Positions 52,622 to 60,397 of a DNA stretch of 64,000 bases are shown piece after piece. The notes under the pieces were generated by a model. It searched no databases. It was not told where the DNA came from and saw nothing but the letters and a program-made list of their open reading frames with translations. The DNA is from Bacteroidota bacterium (GTDB taxonomy: Bacteria; Bacteroidota; Bacteroidia; Chitinophagales; Chitinophagaceae). The position numbers were made by a program, and so were the translations under genes. The stretch lies in NCBI GenBank assembly GCA_023386045.1, contig JAEWKK010000003.1, positions 62,001 to 126,000 of the forward strand. The letters are read 5' to 3'. Position 1 is the first letter of the stretch, and the number at the start of each line of letters is the position of its first letter.

Positions 52622-53341
52622 ATGGAACGTGTTGAATTCAGGGACCTCGGAAACATGGATTATAAGGAAGCCTGGGATTACCAGGATGTGCTGATGAAAG
52701 AGAACCTGGCAGCCAAATCGGCGGTATATCAATCCCCGGGCATGTTACCTGAAACTGAAGTTCTCACCAAACATTATTTGTTATTTGTAGAGCATCCCCC
52801 GGTTTATACGCTTGGTAAAAGTGGCAAGATGGAACATGTGTTGATCAATGAAGAAGAACGCAGGGAAAAAGGAATTGCTTTTTTTCCAACCAACAGGGGA
52901 GGCGATATCACTTTTCATGGACCAGGCCAGGTGGTAGGATATCCTATCATCGACCTGGAAAAATTCTATACTGATATTGGTAGATACTTACGTGACCTTG
53001 AAGAAGTGATCATACTCACTCTTGAAGAATACGGGATCAAATCCGGACGATCATCCGGAGAAACCGGTGTTTGGTTAGATGCTGATATAAAAGGAAGGGA
53101 GCGAAAAATTTGCGCCATGGGTGTACGTTGCAGCCGCTGGATCACCATGCATGGTTTTGCTCTCAATGCCAATACGGACCTTGATTATTTCAATTACATC
53201 ATTCCCTGCGGCATACAAAACAAACAGGTGACTTCCATTCAAAAGGAACTGGGAACTGAAGTTGATCTACCTGAACTTAAAGAGAAAATAAAAAGAAATT
53301 TTGAAAAGGTATTTAAGGTGCGCCTGGTGGAAAGCCATTGA
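52622..53341 (+). CDS. lipB: Octanoyltransferase LipB
   Basis: A 239-residue enzyme that transfers octanoyl from acyl-carrier protein to lipoyl domains, the first step of lipoate synthesis. Motifs: TNRGGDITFHGPGQ (RGGxxTxHGPGQ, residues about 81-94), the catalytic Lys in RKICAMGVR, and Cys in YIIPCGI (about 200). ATG 52622 is preferred over an ATG six codons upstream because the -7 box lies in between. No lipA gene in the window. Confidence 0.95.
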   Translation: MERVEFRDLGNMDYKEAWDYQDVLMKENLAAKSAVYQSPGMLPETEVLTKHYLLFVEHPPVYTLGKSGKMEHVLINEEERREKGIAFFPTNRGGDITFHGPGQVVGYPIIDLEKFYTDIGRYLRDLEEVIILTLEEYGIKSGRSSGETGVWLDADIKGRERKICAMGVRCSRWITMHGFALNANTDLDYFNYIIPCGIQNKQVTSIQKELGTEVDLPELKEKIKRNFEKVFKVRLVESH

Positions 53342-53350
53342 TAGAACTGC

Positions 53351-54037
53351 TTAGAATTCTTTTGCGAGATAAAATTTATTCTTCTCAACCAGCAATTCTT
53401 CATTGTATAATTCAAATCTGAACCAACCTGCGTGGAGGAAATTGGTTTTGTCTAGCGTCAGTGCCGGCTCTTTGATGGTCTGGATTTCAAAAAGAAAACT
53501 GCCGTCATCTTCATAAAATTTGATGCTGTATTTTTTTCTTTCAGCATCGGGCAGGTTGAGAAATACATAACCATCACGATTGGTATAGACATAAAAAGAG
53601 GGAACAAATTCCGGTTTCTTAGGAACGATGGGCTTGATGCCGCCATTGGATGTGGTGTCTTTTACCAGGTCAATATTTTTACTCCGACTGATGGTACGCA
53701 TGGTATCCAAAACCGGCTTCATGGGATTAGTAAAAAAGAATTGTCCTTTGTCGAGCACAACAAATAAGCGATAAAACATATGGTCGTTGGGAGCCTTGGT
53801 ATCAGCGAAGCCGTTTTCCCTGGCATTGGGATCAGGAACGCTCAGAATGGTAGTAAAGTTTTTAAGGCTGTCGTGGGAACGCTGGATGCTGATCTGTTTA
53901 ACAAGGCCATAAGTATTCACCCATCCTACAATATATCGGTTATTACCCACATTCTTTACTGAGAATTTCGGTAAAGTATCCTGTGCATAGGAAATGGAAG
54001 TCACCATGATCAATAAGCCCAAACAAATCCGCTTCAT
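53351..54037 (-). CDS. Exported hypothetical protein with FN3-like segment
   Basis: A 228-residue protein with a signal peptide (about 1-19). A first segment (about 25-110, with RYIVGWVNTYGLVKQISIQRS and FYRLFVVL) looks like a fibronectin type III-like fold common in Bacteroidota T9SS cargo. A second beta domain (about 135-228) has no name. No sorting domain. It converges with lipB (9 bp apart). A -7 TATATTTG (54075-54068, minus) ends 30 nt before the start. Confidence 0.65.
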   Translation of the reverse strand: MKRICLGLLIMVTSISYAQDTLPKFSVKNVGNNRYIVGWVNTYGLVKQISIQRSHDSLKNFTTILSVPDPNARENGFADTKAPNDHMFYRLFVVLDKGQFFFTNPMKPVLDTMRTISRSKNIDLVKDTTSNGGIKPIVPKKPEFVPSFYVYTNRDGYVFLNLPDAERKKYSIKFYEDDGSFLFEIQTIKEPALTLDKTNFLHAGWFRFELYNEELLVEKNKFYLAKEF

Positions 54038-54067
54038 AAAGTATTCGTCAAATTATCAGAAACTGTG

Positions 54068-54075
54068 CAAATATA
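54068..54075 (-). promoter_or_regulatory. -7 box (TATATTTG) of the FN3-like gene
   Basis: On the minus strand TATATTTG lies 30 nt upstream of ATG 54037. A -33 TTG at consensus distance is not clear. Confidence 0.4.
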
Positions 54076-54084
54076 AAAGCCTGA

Positions 54085-54975
54085 TCAGAATATTAACGTT
54101 CCCTTTGGCAGGGAAAGATTTCCCTGCAGTCCTCCACTATGGATCACCAGGATTTTACTTGCCGGTGAAAAATACTCTTTTTTGATCAGGTCATCAACAG
54201 CAAAAAACAGTTTTCCTGTATAAACAAAATCACTGGGCAGTTTTGTTTCTTCATACCAATGGTTGATGAAACTGAATAACTGAAGGTTATTACGTGCATA
54301 ACCACCAAAATGATAATCGTGAATTATCGTGAATGATTGCTTTTTCGATTCCGGAAGCAAGGACCTGACCTCAGCTTCAAGTGAAAAATTATTTTTCATT
54401 ACACTGATACCTGTGATCTGCTGATCAGTTCCTGCGCCCATAATCAGGCCGGCCAGGGTGGTACCTGTTCCTACTGCCGCAACAATATGCGTATAGTTGT
54501 GCAATTCATAATCATGAAACAATTCAGTAACTCCCTTTGTGCCGTTGATACCATAGCCACCTTCTTCAATCAGGTAAACAGAATTATCATGAAGCAGATC
54601 TGCAGAAATGAATCTGTTCCGGTAATCTTCTCTTGAAAGAAATACCAGCTGCATTCCATAGGCTTCCGCCTGGGCCAGCGTATGAGAAACTTCTTTGGGT
54701 TTTTCACCTCTGATGATTCCTATCGACTTCAACTGATATTGAGCACAGGCTGCTGCTGTGGCAACAATATGATTCGAATAAGCACCACCAAAACTGAGAA
54801 TGGTTTTTTTATTCTGCGTCAGAGCTTCCTGCAGGTATCCTTTCAGCTTGTACCATTTATTTCCTGATATCACGGGGTGCACAAGGTCAAGCCTCATCAC
54901 ATCCACCATGGTATGAAATTTATACACTGAACTTACCGAATCGATACGGGGCTTTTGTAAACTGATCGTATGCAT
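54085..54975 (-). CDS. PLP-dependent enzyme, D-cysteine desulfhydrase / ACC deaminase family
   Basis: A 296-residue fold-type II PLP enzyme. GNKWYKLKGYLQE (residues about 38-50) contains the lysine that binds PLP, followed by SFGGAYSNH (about 61-69) for the carboxylate, and GTGTTLAG (phosphate loop). Family members open ACC rings or desulfhydrate D-cysteine; which applies here is unclear. The protein is shorter than ACC deaminase, so D-cysteine desulfhydrase is the more probable name. Divergent from the nucleotidyltransferase gene. Confidence 0.8.
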   Translation of the reverse strand: MHTISLQKPRIDSVSSVYKFHTMVDVMRLDLVHPVISGNKWYKLKGYLQEALTQNKKTILSFGGAYSNHIVATAAACAQYQLKSIGIIRGEKPKEVSHTLAQAEAYGMQLVFLSREDYRNRFISADLLHDNSVYLIEEGGYGINGTKGVTELFHDYELHNYTHIVAAVGTGTTLAGLIMGAGTDQQITGISVMKNNFSLEAEVRSLLPESKKQSFTIIHDYHFGGYARNNLQLFSFINHWYEETKLPSDFVYTGKLFFAVDDLIKKEYFSPASKILVIHSGGLQGNLSLPKGTLIF

Positions 54976-55029
54976 CGTCCTGCTTCCGTGTCGAATTTAT
55001 TATTTTCGGGCCCGAATAAAAAATAGAAG

Positions 55030-55929
55030 ATGAAACCAACATTAGTGATCATGGCCGCTGGAATGGCTTCCCGTTATGGCAGTATGAAACAAATTCAACA
55101 GTTTGGACCAGGTGGCGAAACCATCATGGATTATTCGATTTATGATGCGATCAAGGCGGGTTTTCAAAAAGTCGTTTTTATTATAAGAAAGGATTTTGCT
55201 GAAGACTTCAAAAATATTTTTGAACCCAAACTCAAAGGAAAAATCGAAACCACCTATGTTTTCCAGGAAATGGACAAGCATCTTGGAAATCATTCAGTAC
55301 CTGCTGAAAGAACAAAACCCTGGGGCACGGCACACGCCATTCTTTGCGCTAAAGAAGCCGTGAATGGTCCTTTTGCAGTAATCAACGCTGATGATTTTTA
55401 TGGAACAGATGCTTTTCGTAAAGCCAATGACTTCCTGGTAACAGAATGCAGGGAAGATGTTTATGCGATAGTAGGCTATGAACTTGCCAGGACCTTATCA
55501 GAACATGGTTCTGTAAGTCGTGGTGTTTGCGAAGTAAAGGACGGAAACCTGGTGGCGATTAGAGAGATGTTGAAGATCTATCGCGAAGAAGGGAAAATGG
55601 TTTCAGAGGAAACGGATGGAAGTAAAACAACATTGCCTGAAGATGCAAAAGCTTCCATGAATTTCTGGTGTTTTCATCCTTCCATTTTTGAATTTATTGA
55701 AAATGGCTTTCAGCAGTTCCTGGAAGAAAATATCAACAGTCCCAAGGCTGAATACCTGATTCCTTTTGTTGCCGACCTATGGATCAAATCCGGTAAGGGT
55801 ATCATTAAAGTTCTGCCAACTTCTGCGCAGTGGTTTGGTGTAACTTATAAGGAAGATGCACCTGTAGTGCAAAAAAGCCTTACTGCCCTGGTGGATGGTA
55901 AAGTATATCCTCCCGCCTTGTGGTCCTGA
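55030..55929 (+). CDS. Sugar-phosphate nucleotidyltransferase family protein
   Basis: A 299-residue protein with the N-terminal nucleotide-binding IMAAGMASRYGSMKQ (residues about 7-21) and a metal site NADDFYG (about 119-125, Asp pair). It is like glucose-1-phosphate thymidylyl/uridylyltransferases, but the first loop (AAGMASRYG) differs from the usual AGGxGTRL. A substrate sugar cannot be named. Single gene followed by a terminator. Confidence 0.8.
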   Translation: MKPTLVIMAAGMASRYGSMKQIQQFGPGGETIMDYSIYDAIKAGFQKVVFIIRKDFAEDFKNIFEPKLKGKIETTYVFQEMDKHLGNHSVPAERTKPWGTAHAILCAKEAVNGPFAVINADDFYGTDAFRKANDFLVTECREDVYAIVGYELARTLSEHGSVSRGVCEVKDGNLVAIREMLKIYREEGKMVSEETDGSKTTLPEDAKASMNFWCFHPSIFEFIENGFQQFLEENINSPKAEYLIPFVADLWIKSGKGIIKVLPTSAQWFGVTYKEDAPVVQKSLTALVDGKVYPPALWS

Positions 55930-55935
55930 AAATAT

Positions 55936-55964
55936 AAAGCCCCCGGTTGGGGGCTTTGTTTTAT
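55936..55964 (+). terminator. Intrinsic terminator after the nucleotidyltransferase
   Basis: The stem AAAGCCCCC / GGGGGCTTT with loop GGTT is followed by TGTTTTAT, 7 bp after the stop. Confidence 0.8.
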
Positions 55965-56014
55965 AGAGTTTTGTCTTGATAGAGTAGCTGAAAAAAATTG
56001 GATTTACCCGAGGC

Positions 56015-57148
56015 CTAATTCACTTTGACCATATACACATAATCTGATATTTTTTCTACCTGCTGAACGCGATCCCTTTCTTTAAGACTTGAAGTGGAAG
56101 GTATCCTGATTGATTTATAGCTGGTGTCCTTATTCTGCAGATTACTCAGTGCTTCATAGATATACCTGGAATGAATGGCAAATACGGCACCTTCTGCAGT
56201 ATTCTGTTTGTTGCTGATCACACCAATGATCTCTCCGTTCCTGTTTACAATTGGACTGCCGCTGTTACCACGATTGGCCGGTATGGCTATCTGGCAAGCC
56301 AGGGTATCGCCATTGTATCCGGTTTTTGCAGCGATATAACCATCGCCGTAAACAATATCATTACGGGGATAACCTAAAGTGAAAATCGGTTCTGCCAGCC
56401 TTCCTCCTGAACGTTTGATAGAATAAGGAAGTGTGGCAGGTGATTTAAACCTCTTATCAGTGATCTTCAAAATGGCGATATCCCTTGCATCATCCGAATA
56501 AACAACCTTGGCCTGGAGATCCGGTCCGCCGGTAGATTGCACTGCCACATTATTTGCATTTTTAACAACATGGGCATTGGTTACCAGGAAACCTTTTGTG
56601 TCAATCATAAAGCCGGTACCTCCGCTGGTATATTCAATTACCGGAGGAGTGTTCTGGTCGGCAACATTATTGATTTTTTGAGTAAGCTGGTTATTCTGGT
56701 TCTCAACAGCATTAACTTTTTTCCCAAGGTTGCGAATATCGCGTCTGAGGTACTCGATGTCTTTTTTATTTGCGGGCTTTACAGGAGACAGAGACCAGAT
56801 CAGTGCACTTAATGTGAGTACGGTGATACCGGCAATAGAAGCGGCGATCATTGCCGTTCTTTTATAACGATTGAACATGTACACCAGTTTGGACCTGCCT
56901 TTCAGTCTTGGTGAGCTGATCAATCCTTTTTCAGCCAGGTGAATATGGGTTTCATCTAGAATTCCCTTAAGTTTTTTGGTACCATCAAAGCGGTTCATCT
57001 GTTGCAGAAAAAATGTATGTTCAACAACAGCCTGGTCTATCTCGGGGTTAGATTTGCGAAGCTGTTCGAAATAAACTCTTTCATCCGGGCTCATCTGTCC
57101 CAGGATATAGCGTTCAACAGCCTCCAGTATTTTAATGTCCTCCATCAC
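56015..57148 (-). CDS. Membrane protein: anti-sigma-like cytosolic domain fused to a periplasmic trypsin-like serine protease
   Basis: A 377-residue protein. Residues 1-95, cytosolic, have the helical anti-sigma look (ILEAVERYILGQMSPDERVYFEQL, partly quoted, resembles the start of Bacteroidota anti-sigma factors). A single helix lies at about 98-120, and a coiled-coil-like heptad stretch at about 127-165 (DIEYLRRDIRNLGKKVNAVE) faces the periplasm. A chymotrypsin-fold domain at about 170-340 follows, with the triad His193 (TNAHVV), Asp223 (ARDIAIL) and Ser296 (GNSGS). No PDZ domain. It overlaps the sigma factor gene by 4 bp (ATGA) and is thus translationally coupled. See Findings for a model. 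Confidence 0.85.
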   Translation of the reverse strand: MMEDIKILEAVERYILGQMSPDERVYFEQLRKSNPEIDQAVVEHTFFLQQMNRFDGTKKLKGILDETHIHLAEKGLISSPRLKGRSKLVYMFNRYKRTAMIAASIAGITVLTLSALIWSLSPVKPANKKDIEYLRRDIRNLGKKVNAVENQNNQLTQKINNVADQNTPPVIEYTSGGTGFMIDTKGFLVTNAHVVKNANNVAVQSTGGPDLQAKVVYSDDARDIAILKITDKRFKSPATLPYSIKRSGGRLAEPIFTLGYPRNDIVYGDGYIAAKTGYNGDTLACQIAIPANRGNSGSPIVNRNGEIIGVISNKQNTAEGAVFAIHSRYIYEALSNLQNKDTSYKSIRIPSTSSLKERDRVQQVEKISDYVYMVKVN

Positions 57149-57711
57149 GGTAACTCGTTTTTATATTGAGAAAAGAACAGTTTCTTGAGTCTCATCAGGC
57201 ATTTGTACTTCTGGTTTTTCGCATTTTCAGGATTGGTATATCCAAAATTGTTAGCGATCTCCTGCATGGACCTTTGCTGCATATAAAAAGCTGAAAGCAG
57301 GCTTTTGCAGGGTTCTCCCAGGCTGTTCATAGCCTTTTCCATCATTGTAAACTCTGTATTGCGCTTCTCATGTTCTTCCATCTCCTCATCCACGACAACT
57401 GAAACCTCATGTCCATCCGAAATAGTAAACCTGTTTTGGTGCATCAGTCTTTTCAGCCACAACCTCCGGCTTACAGCATAAATAAAAGTGCGGATCTGGC
57501 AGTTAAGTTCAAAGGAACCGGATTGCACCTTTTCATAAAGAACGATCATGGCTTCCTGGAAAATATCCTTGGCATCGTCTGCACTTCCCTGGTTATTGAT
57601 AACCAGGGCCTGGATCACATTAAAATGCTCCTTATAAATCGCTTCAATTGCCTTTGTGTCGTTCCGGGCAAGCCCCTGTAATAACAATTTCTCGTGAATC
57701 TCTTCTTTCAA
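57145..57711 (-). CDS. ECF-type RNA polymerase sigma factor (sigma-70 family)
   Basis: A 188-residue two-domain sigma factor. Region 2 (about residues 17-85) contains DDAKDIFQEAMIVLYEKV and FIYAVSRRLWLKRL. Region 4 (about 130-185) ends with QEIANNFGYTNPENAKNQKY, the helix-turn-helix for the -35 element. No extra domain, so it is ECF-like. The only available start is TTG at 57711 (minus) with no in-frame ATG upstream. It is coupled (4-bp ATGA overlap) to the anti-sigma/protease gene. Divergent from the small lipoprotein genes. Confidence 0.9.
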   Translation of the reverse strand: MKEEIHEKLLLQGLARNDTKAIEAIYKEHFNVIQALVINNQGSADDAKDIFQEAMIVLYEKVQSGSFELNCQIRTFIYAVSRRLWLKRLMHQNRFTISDGHEVSVVVDEEMEEHEKRNTEFTMMEKAMNSLGEPCKSLLSAFYMQQRSMQEIANNFGYTNPENAKNQKYKCLMRLKKLFFSQYKNELP

Positions 57712-57742
57712 TTGCGCTCTTTTAATACCAAAATTTAAAAAT

Positions 57743-57791
57743 AGTAACCCATTGCCCTGTTAAAAAAAATATTTTAAAAACTTGGGTTACT
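57743..57791. promoter_or_regulatory. Mirrored AGTAACCCA motif between sigma and lipoprotein genes
   Basis: AGTAACCCA (57743-57751) and its reverse complement TGGGTTACT (57783-57791) are spaced 40 bp centre-to-centre in the divergent region. One copy reads toward the lipoprotein gene on the plus strand, the other toward the sigma gene on the minus strand. GTAACC resembles the AAC-containing -35 elements recognised by ECF sigma factors, so this may be an autoregulated divergent promoter. Confidence 0.5.
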
Positions 57792-57834
57792 TTTTTTCAC
57801 TTACTGTATTAATGCTTTAAATCAACTGTCGCAG

Positions 57835-58047
57835 ATGAAAAAAAGGTTGATCCTGGTCACGATCACTGTTTTGGTTCTTTGTAGCTGTAATGATGGTGGT
57901 TCGGTGAAAATTGAGGTGGATTCGGTAGGGAAGCAGTTTGATACCACAGCGGAGAGAGTTTACGATACCGCTAAAAGCAGGTTGAAAACGCTGACAGACA
58001 AGATCGAGGACAGGGTAAACAGCCGCGATTCGATTGATAAAAACTAG
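57835..58047 (+). CDS. Small lipoprotein, hypothetical
   Basis: A 70-residue protein with lipobox LCSC (Cys18) and a charged tail rich in Asp/Thr/Lys with several short helix-like segments (TAERVYDTAKSRLKTLTDKIEDR). Divergent from the sigma/anti-sigma pair across a mirrored motif and followed 49 bp later by a second small lipoprotein. Probably part of the same regulon. Confidence 0.75.
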   Translation: MKKRLILVTITVLVLCSCNDGGSVKIEVDSVGKQFDTTAERVYDTAKSRLKTLTDKIEDRVNSRDSIDKN

Positions 58048-58096
58048 TAGATCCGTAAATATTAATATTTAAAACACAATCAAAAATTAAAATCAC

Positions 58097-58318
58097 ATGA
58101 AAAAGATCCTTGGAATTTTGGTTCTTGCAGCTTCACTGGTAGCTTGTAATGATTCAGCAACAGACACTAAAGACGCTATTGATTCAACTGCAAACGCCCA
58201 GAAAGATTCTCTGAACGCTGTTGAGAACAAAGTTGATTCTACAATCGATGCTAAGAAAGAAGCGATTGACTCAACTGCCGATGCTAAGAAAGAAATGGTT
58301 GATTCAACTAAAAAATAA
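58097..58318 (+). CDS. Small lipoprotein with VDST/AKKE repeats
   Basis: A 73-residue protein, lipobox SLVAC (Cys17), then a helical tail with a repeating unit of about 11-12 residues (VDSTIDAKKEA, IDSTADAKKEM, VDSTKK). The start MKKILGILVLAASLVACND and the end VDSTKK are close to the lipoprotein at 32095, showing they are paralogues. Such 11-mers are reminiscent of LEA-like or coiled segments. Downstream of another small lipoprotein and followed by a strong terminator. Confidence 0.75.
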   Translation: MKKILGILVLAASLVACNDSATDTKDAIDSTANAQKDSLNAVENKVDSTIDAKKEAIDSTADAKKEMVDSTKK

Positions 58319-58356
58319 TTCCGGAGCAAGCTTGTCTGCTAAACTGGTTTAAGTCA

Positions 58357-58373
58357 AAATTTTTATATGGCAA
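58357..58373 (+). repeat. 17-bp copy of the DEAD-box gene initiation region
   Basis: AAATTTTTATATGGCAA occurs here and again at 58532-58548, where it contains the helicase ATG. The first copy would start a five-codon frame (ATGGCAAGC...). It lies between the small lipoprotein and its terminator. Confidence 0.6.
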
Positions 58374-58388
58374 GCAATCGTTAGATGG

Positions 58389-58416
58389 CCGCCCCGTTCA
58401 CGGGGCGGTTTTTTTA
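58389..58416 (+). terminator. Strong intrinsic terminator
   Basis: CCGCCCCG / CGGGGCGG with loop TTCA is followed by seven T. It ends the small lipoprotein transcript, about 70 nt past its stop codon. Confidence 0.9.
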
Positions 58417-58520
58417 TCAGCAATGAATTGAAAGCCTGATTTGGCATCATCTTTCTCAAATTATTGGCGATTCAGAGCCTGATTCACTGATTTGAAAATT
58501 ATATCAGTGTCATCCTTACT

Positions 58521-58528
58521 TAACTTTG
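58521..58528 (+). promoter_or_regulatory. -7 box (TAACTTTG) of the DEAD-box gene
   Basis: TAACTTTG ends 13 nt before ATG 58542. A TTTG further upstream is 26 nt away, longer than usual. Confidence 0.45.
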
Positions 58529-58541
58529 CACAAATTTTTAT

Positions 58542-60209
58542 ATGGCAACTTTTGAAGAGCTTGGACTACAGGAAAAATTATTGAAGGCTGTAGGCGAACT
58601 GGGTTTTACACAACCAACTCCTATCCAGGAGAAAGCAATACCCGTGCTTTTGGCGGGTACCAAGGACCTGATCGGTCTGGCTCAGACCGGTACTGGAAAA
58701 ACAGCGGCCTTTGGCCTGCCACTGCTGCAACTGATCGAACCAGGGCAAAAATTCCCCCAGGCACTGGTGATCTGTCCTACAAGGGAACTTTGTTTGCAGA
58801 TCGTAAATGAATTTGACCTTTTTAAAAAATATTTATCTGGTGTGAACGTAGTAGCCGTTTATGGCGGTGCTTCCATTTCACAGCAGATACGGGATATCCG
58901 TCGTGGCGTCCAGGTGATCGTAGCCACACCCGGACGTTTGATTGACCTCATCGAAAGAAAGGCGATTAATTTGAATGAGATCAGCTATGTAGTGCTGGAT
59001 GAAGCTGATGAAATGCTCAACATGGGCTTCCAGGAGGATATCGAATTTATCCTTCAAAATACCCCTCAGCGCGAGAGCACCTGGTTATTCAGCGCCACCA
59101 TGCCAGCAGAGATCAGGCAGGTGAGCAAACAGTACATGAAAGAGCCCGTAGAACTTACTGTTGGCAAAAAAAATACAGCCAATAAAAATATCGACCACCA
59201 ATATATTATTACTACTGCACATCACCGTTATGAAGCTTTGAAGCGACTGATCGACTTCAACCCGGGCATGTATGGCATCATCTTCACACGGACCAAGGCC
59301 GACGCCCAGGAAATTGCCGGAAAGCTCACAAGGGAAGGATATGATATCGATGCATTGCACGGAGACCTTACCCAGGTGCAGAGAAATAAGGTGATGGATG
59401 ATTTTCGTGAAAAGACCCTACAATTACTGATCGCAACCGATGTGGCAGCACGTGGAATAGACGTGGTAGGCATCACCCATGTGATCAATTATGAACTGCC
59501 AGACGATGTTGAAGTGTACACACATAGAAGTGGAAGAACAGGCCGTGCCGGCAAGACCGGGGTTTGTATGTCAATCACCCATGTTAGAGAGGTGCATAAG
59601 ATCAGGCAAATAGAACGCATGGTGCAGGTGCCTTTTCATAAACTGGAAATCCCAACCGGAAAGGATGTTTGCCGCAAGCAGTTCTTTTATTTCATGGACA
59701 AGCTGCTTCAAACAGATATCAGTCATGGCGATTATGAAACTTATCTTCCCATGGTGAGTGAAAAATTTGCTGATGTAAGCAAGGAAGAAATTTTGAAAAG
59801 GGTGGCAGCCCTGGAGTTTGACCGGTTCCTGAAATACTATGAGAATGCTGAAGATCTTAACCTTCGCGATAGAAGAGAAGACAGGTCAAGGCAGGATTCA
59901 AGAAGCGAGCGTTCAGGAGACAGGAGAAGGGATACAAGAGGAAGAGAATTTGGCGGTGGCGGCAATTTTACAAGGTTGTTTGTTAACCTGGGTACTAAGG
60001 ATGGTTTTTACAAGGCCAGCTTCCTTCAGTTCATACTAGACCTCAGCGATTTGAGTAAGGAAACACTGGGAAGGATTGATATGAAAGAAATGAACAGCTG
60101 GATAGAGGTAGACAAGGGTGCTGCCAATAAAATGATTCAGGCTCTTGATGGAAAAAAATATAAAGGAAGAAGGATCAGGATGAATGAAGCGGATTCTGTT
60201 CGCAGGTAA
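58542..60209 (+). CDS. DEAD-box RNA helicase with DbpA RNA-binding domain
   Basis: A 555-residue helicase. Q motif at residues 22-29 (FTQPTPIQ), AQTGTGKT (Walker A), PTREL, DEAD (VLDEADEML), SAT, and the C-terminal HRSGRTGRAG are in the right order. A charged Arg/Asp/Ser linker (about 430-475) leads to a DbpA-type RNA-binding domain (about 478-555, RLFVNLGTKDGFYKA). Such enzymes remodel rRNA during ribosome assembly or in the cold. Residue context MATFEELGL and length match Bacteroidota homologues. It is followed by a terminator. Confidence 0.95.
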   Translation: MATFEELGLQEKLLKAVGELGFTQPTPIQEKAIPVLLAGTKDLIGLAQTGTGKTAAFGLPLLQLIEPGQKFPQALVICPTRELCLQIVNEFDLFKKYLSGVNVVAVYGGASISQQIRDIRRGVQVIVATPGRLIDLIERKAINLNEISYVVLDEADEMLNMGFQEDIEFILQNTPQRESTWLFSATMPAEIRQVSKQYMKEPVELTVGKKNTANKNIDHQYIITTAHHRYEALKRLIDFNPGMYGIIFTRTKADAQEIAGKLTREGYDIDALHGDLTQVQRNKVMDDFREKTLQLLIATDVAARGIDVVGITHVINYELPDDVEVYTHRSGRTGRAGKTGVCMSITHVREVHKIRQIERMVQVPFHKLEIPTGKDVCRKQFFYFMDKLLQTDISHGDYETYLPMVSEKFADVSKEEILKRVAALEFDRFLKYYENAEDLNLRDRREDRSRQDSRSERSGDRRRDTRGREFGGGGNFTRLFVNLGTKDGFYKASFLQFILDLSDLSKETLGRIDMKEMNSWIEVDKGAANKMIQALDGKKYKGRRIRMNEADSVRR

Positions 60210-60289
60210 GTTGATAACTGTCAAATGCAGGAACATGTCATCGATGATAAGCATCAGGAAATGCTTCACAAATTCTATATAATTTTAAG

Positions 60290-60315
60290 ATCCCGGCCCA
60301 GGCCGGGATTTTTCA
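60290..60315 (+). terminator. Intrinsic terminator after the DEAD-box gene
   Basis: ATCCCGGCC / GGCCGGGAT with a very short loop is followed by TTTTTC, 80 nt past the stop codon. The rest of this 188-bp gap holds no gene. Confidence 0.75.
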
Positions 60316-60397
60316 ATCAGGAAAAAAATCATCATCTCTTTAGCCGTTTGTTTTCATCATAAAAATGCAAAAATTGAAGGCTTATTAAATTTATTCC

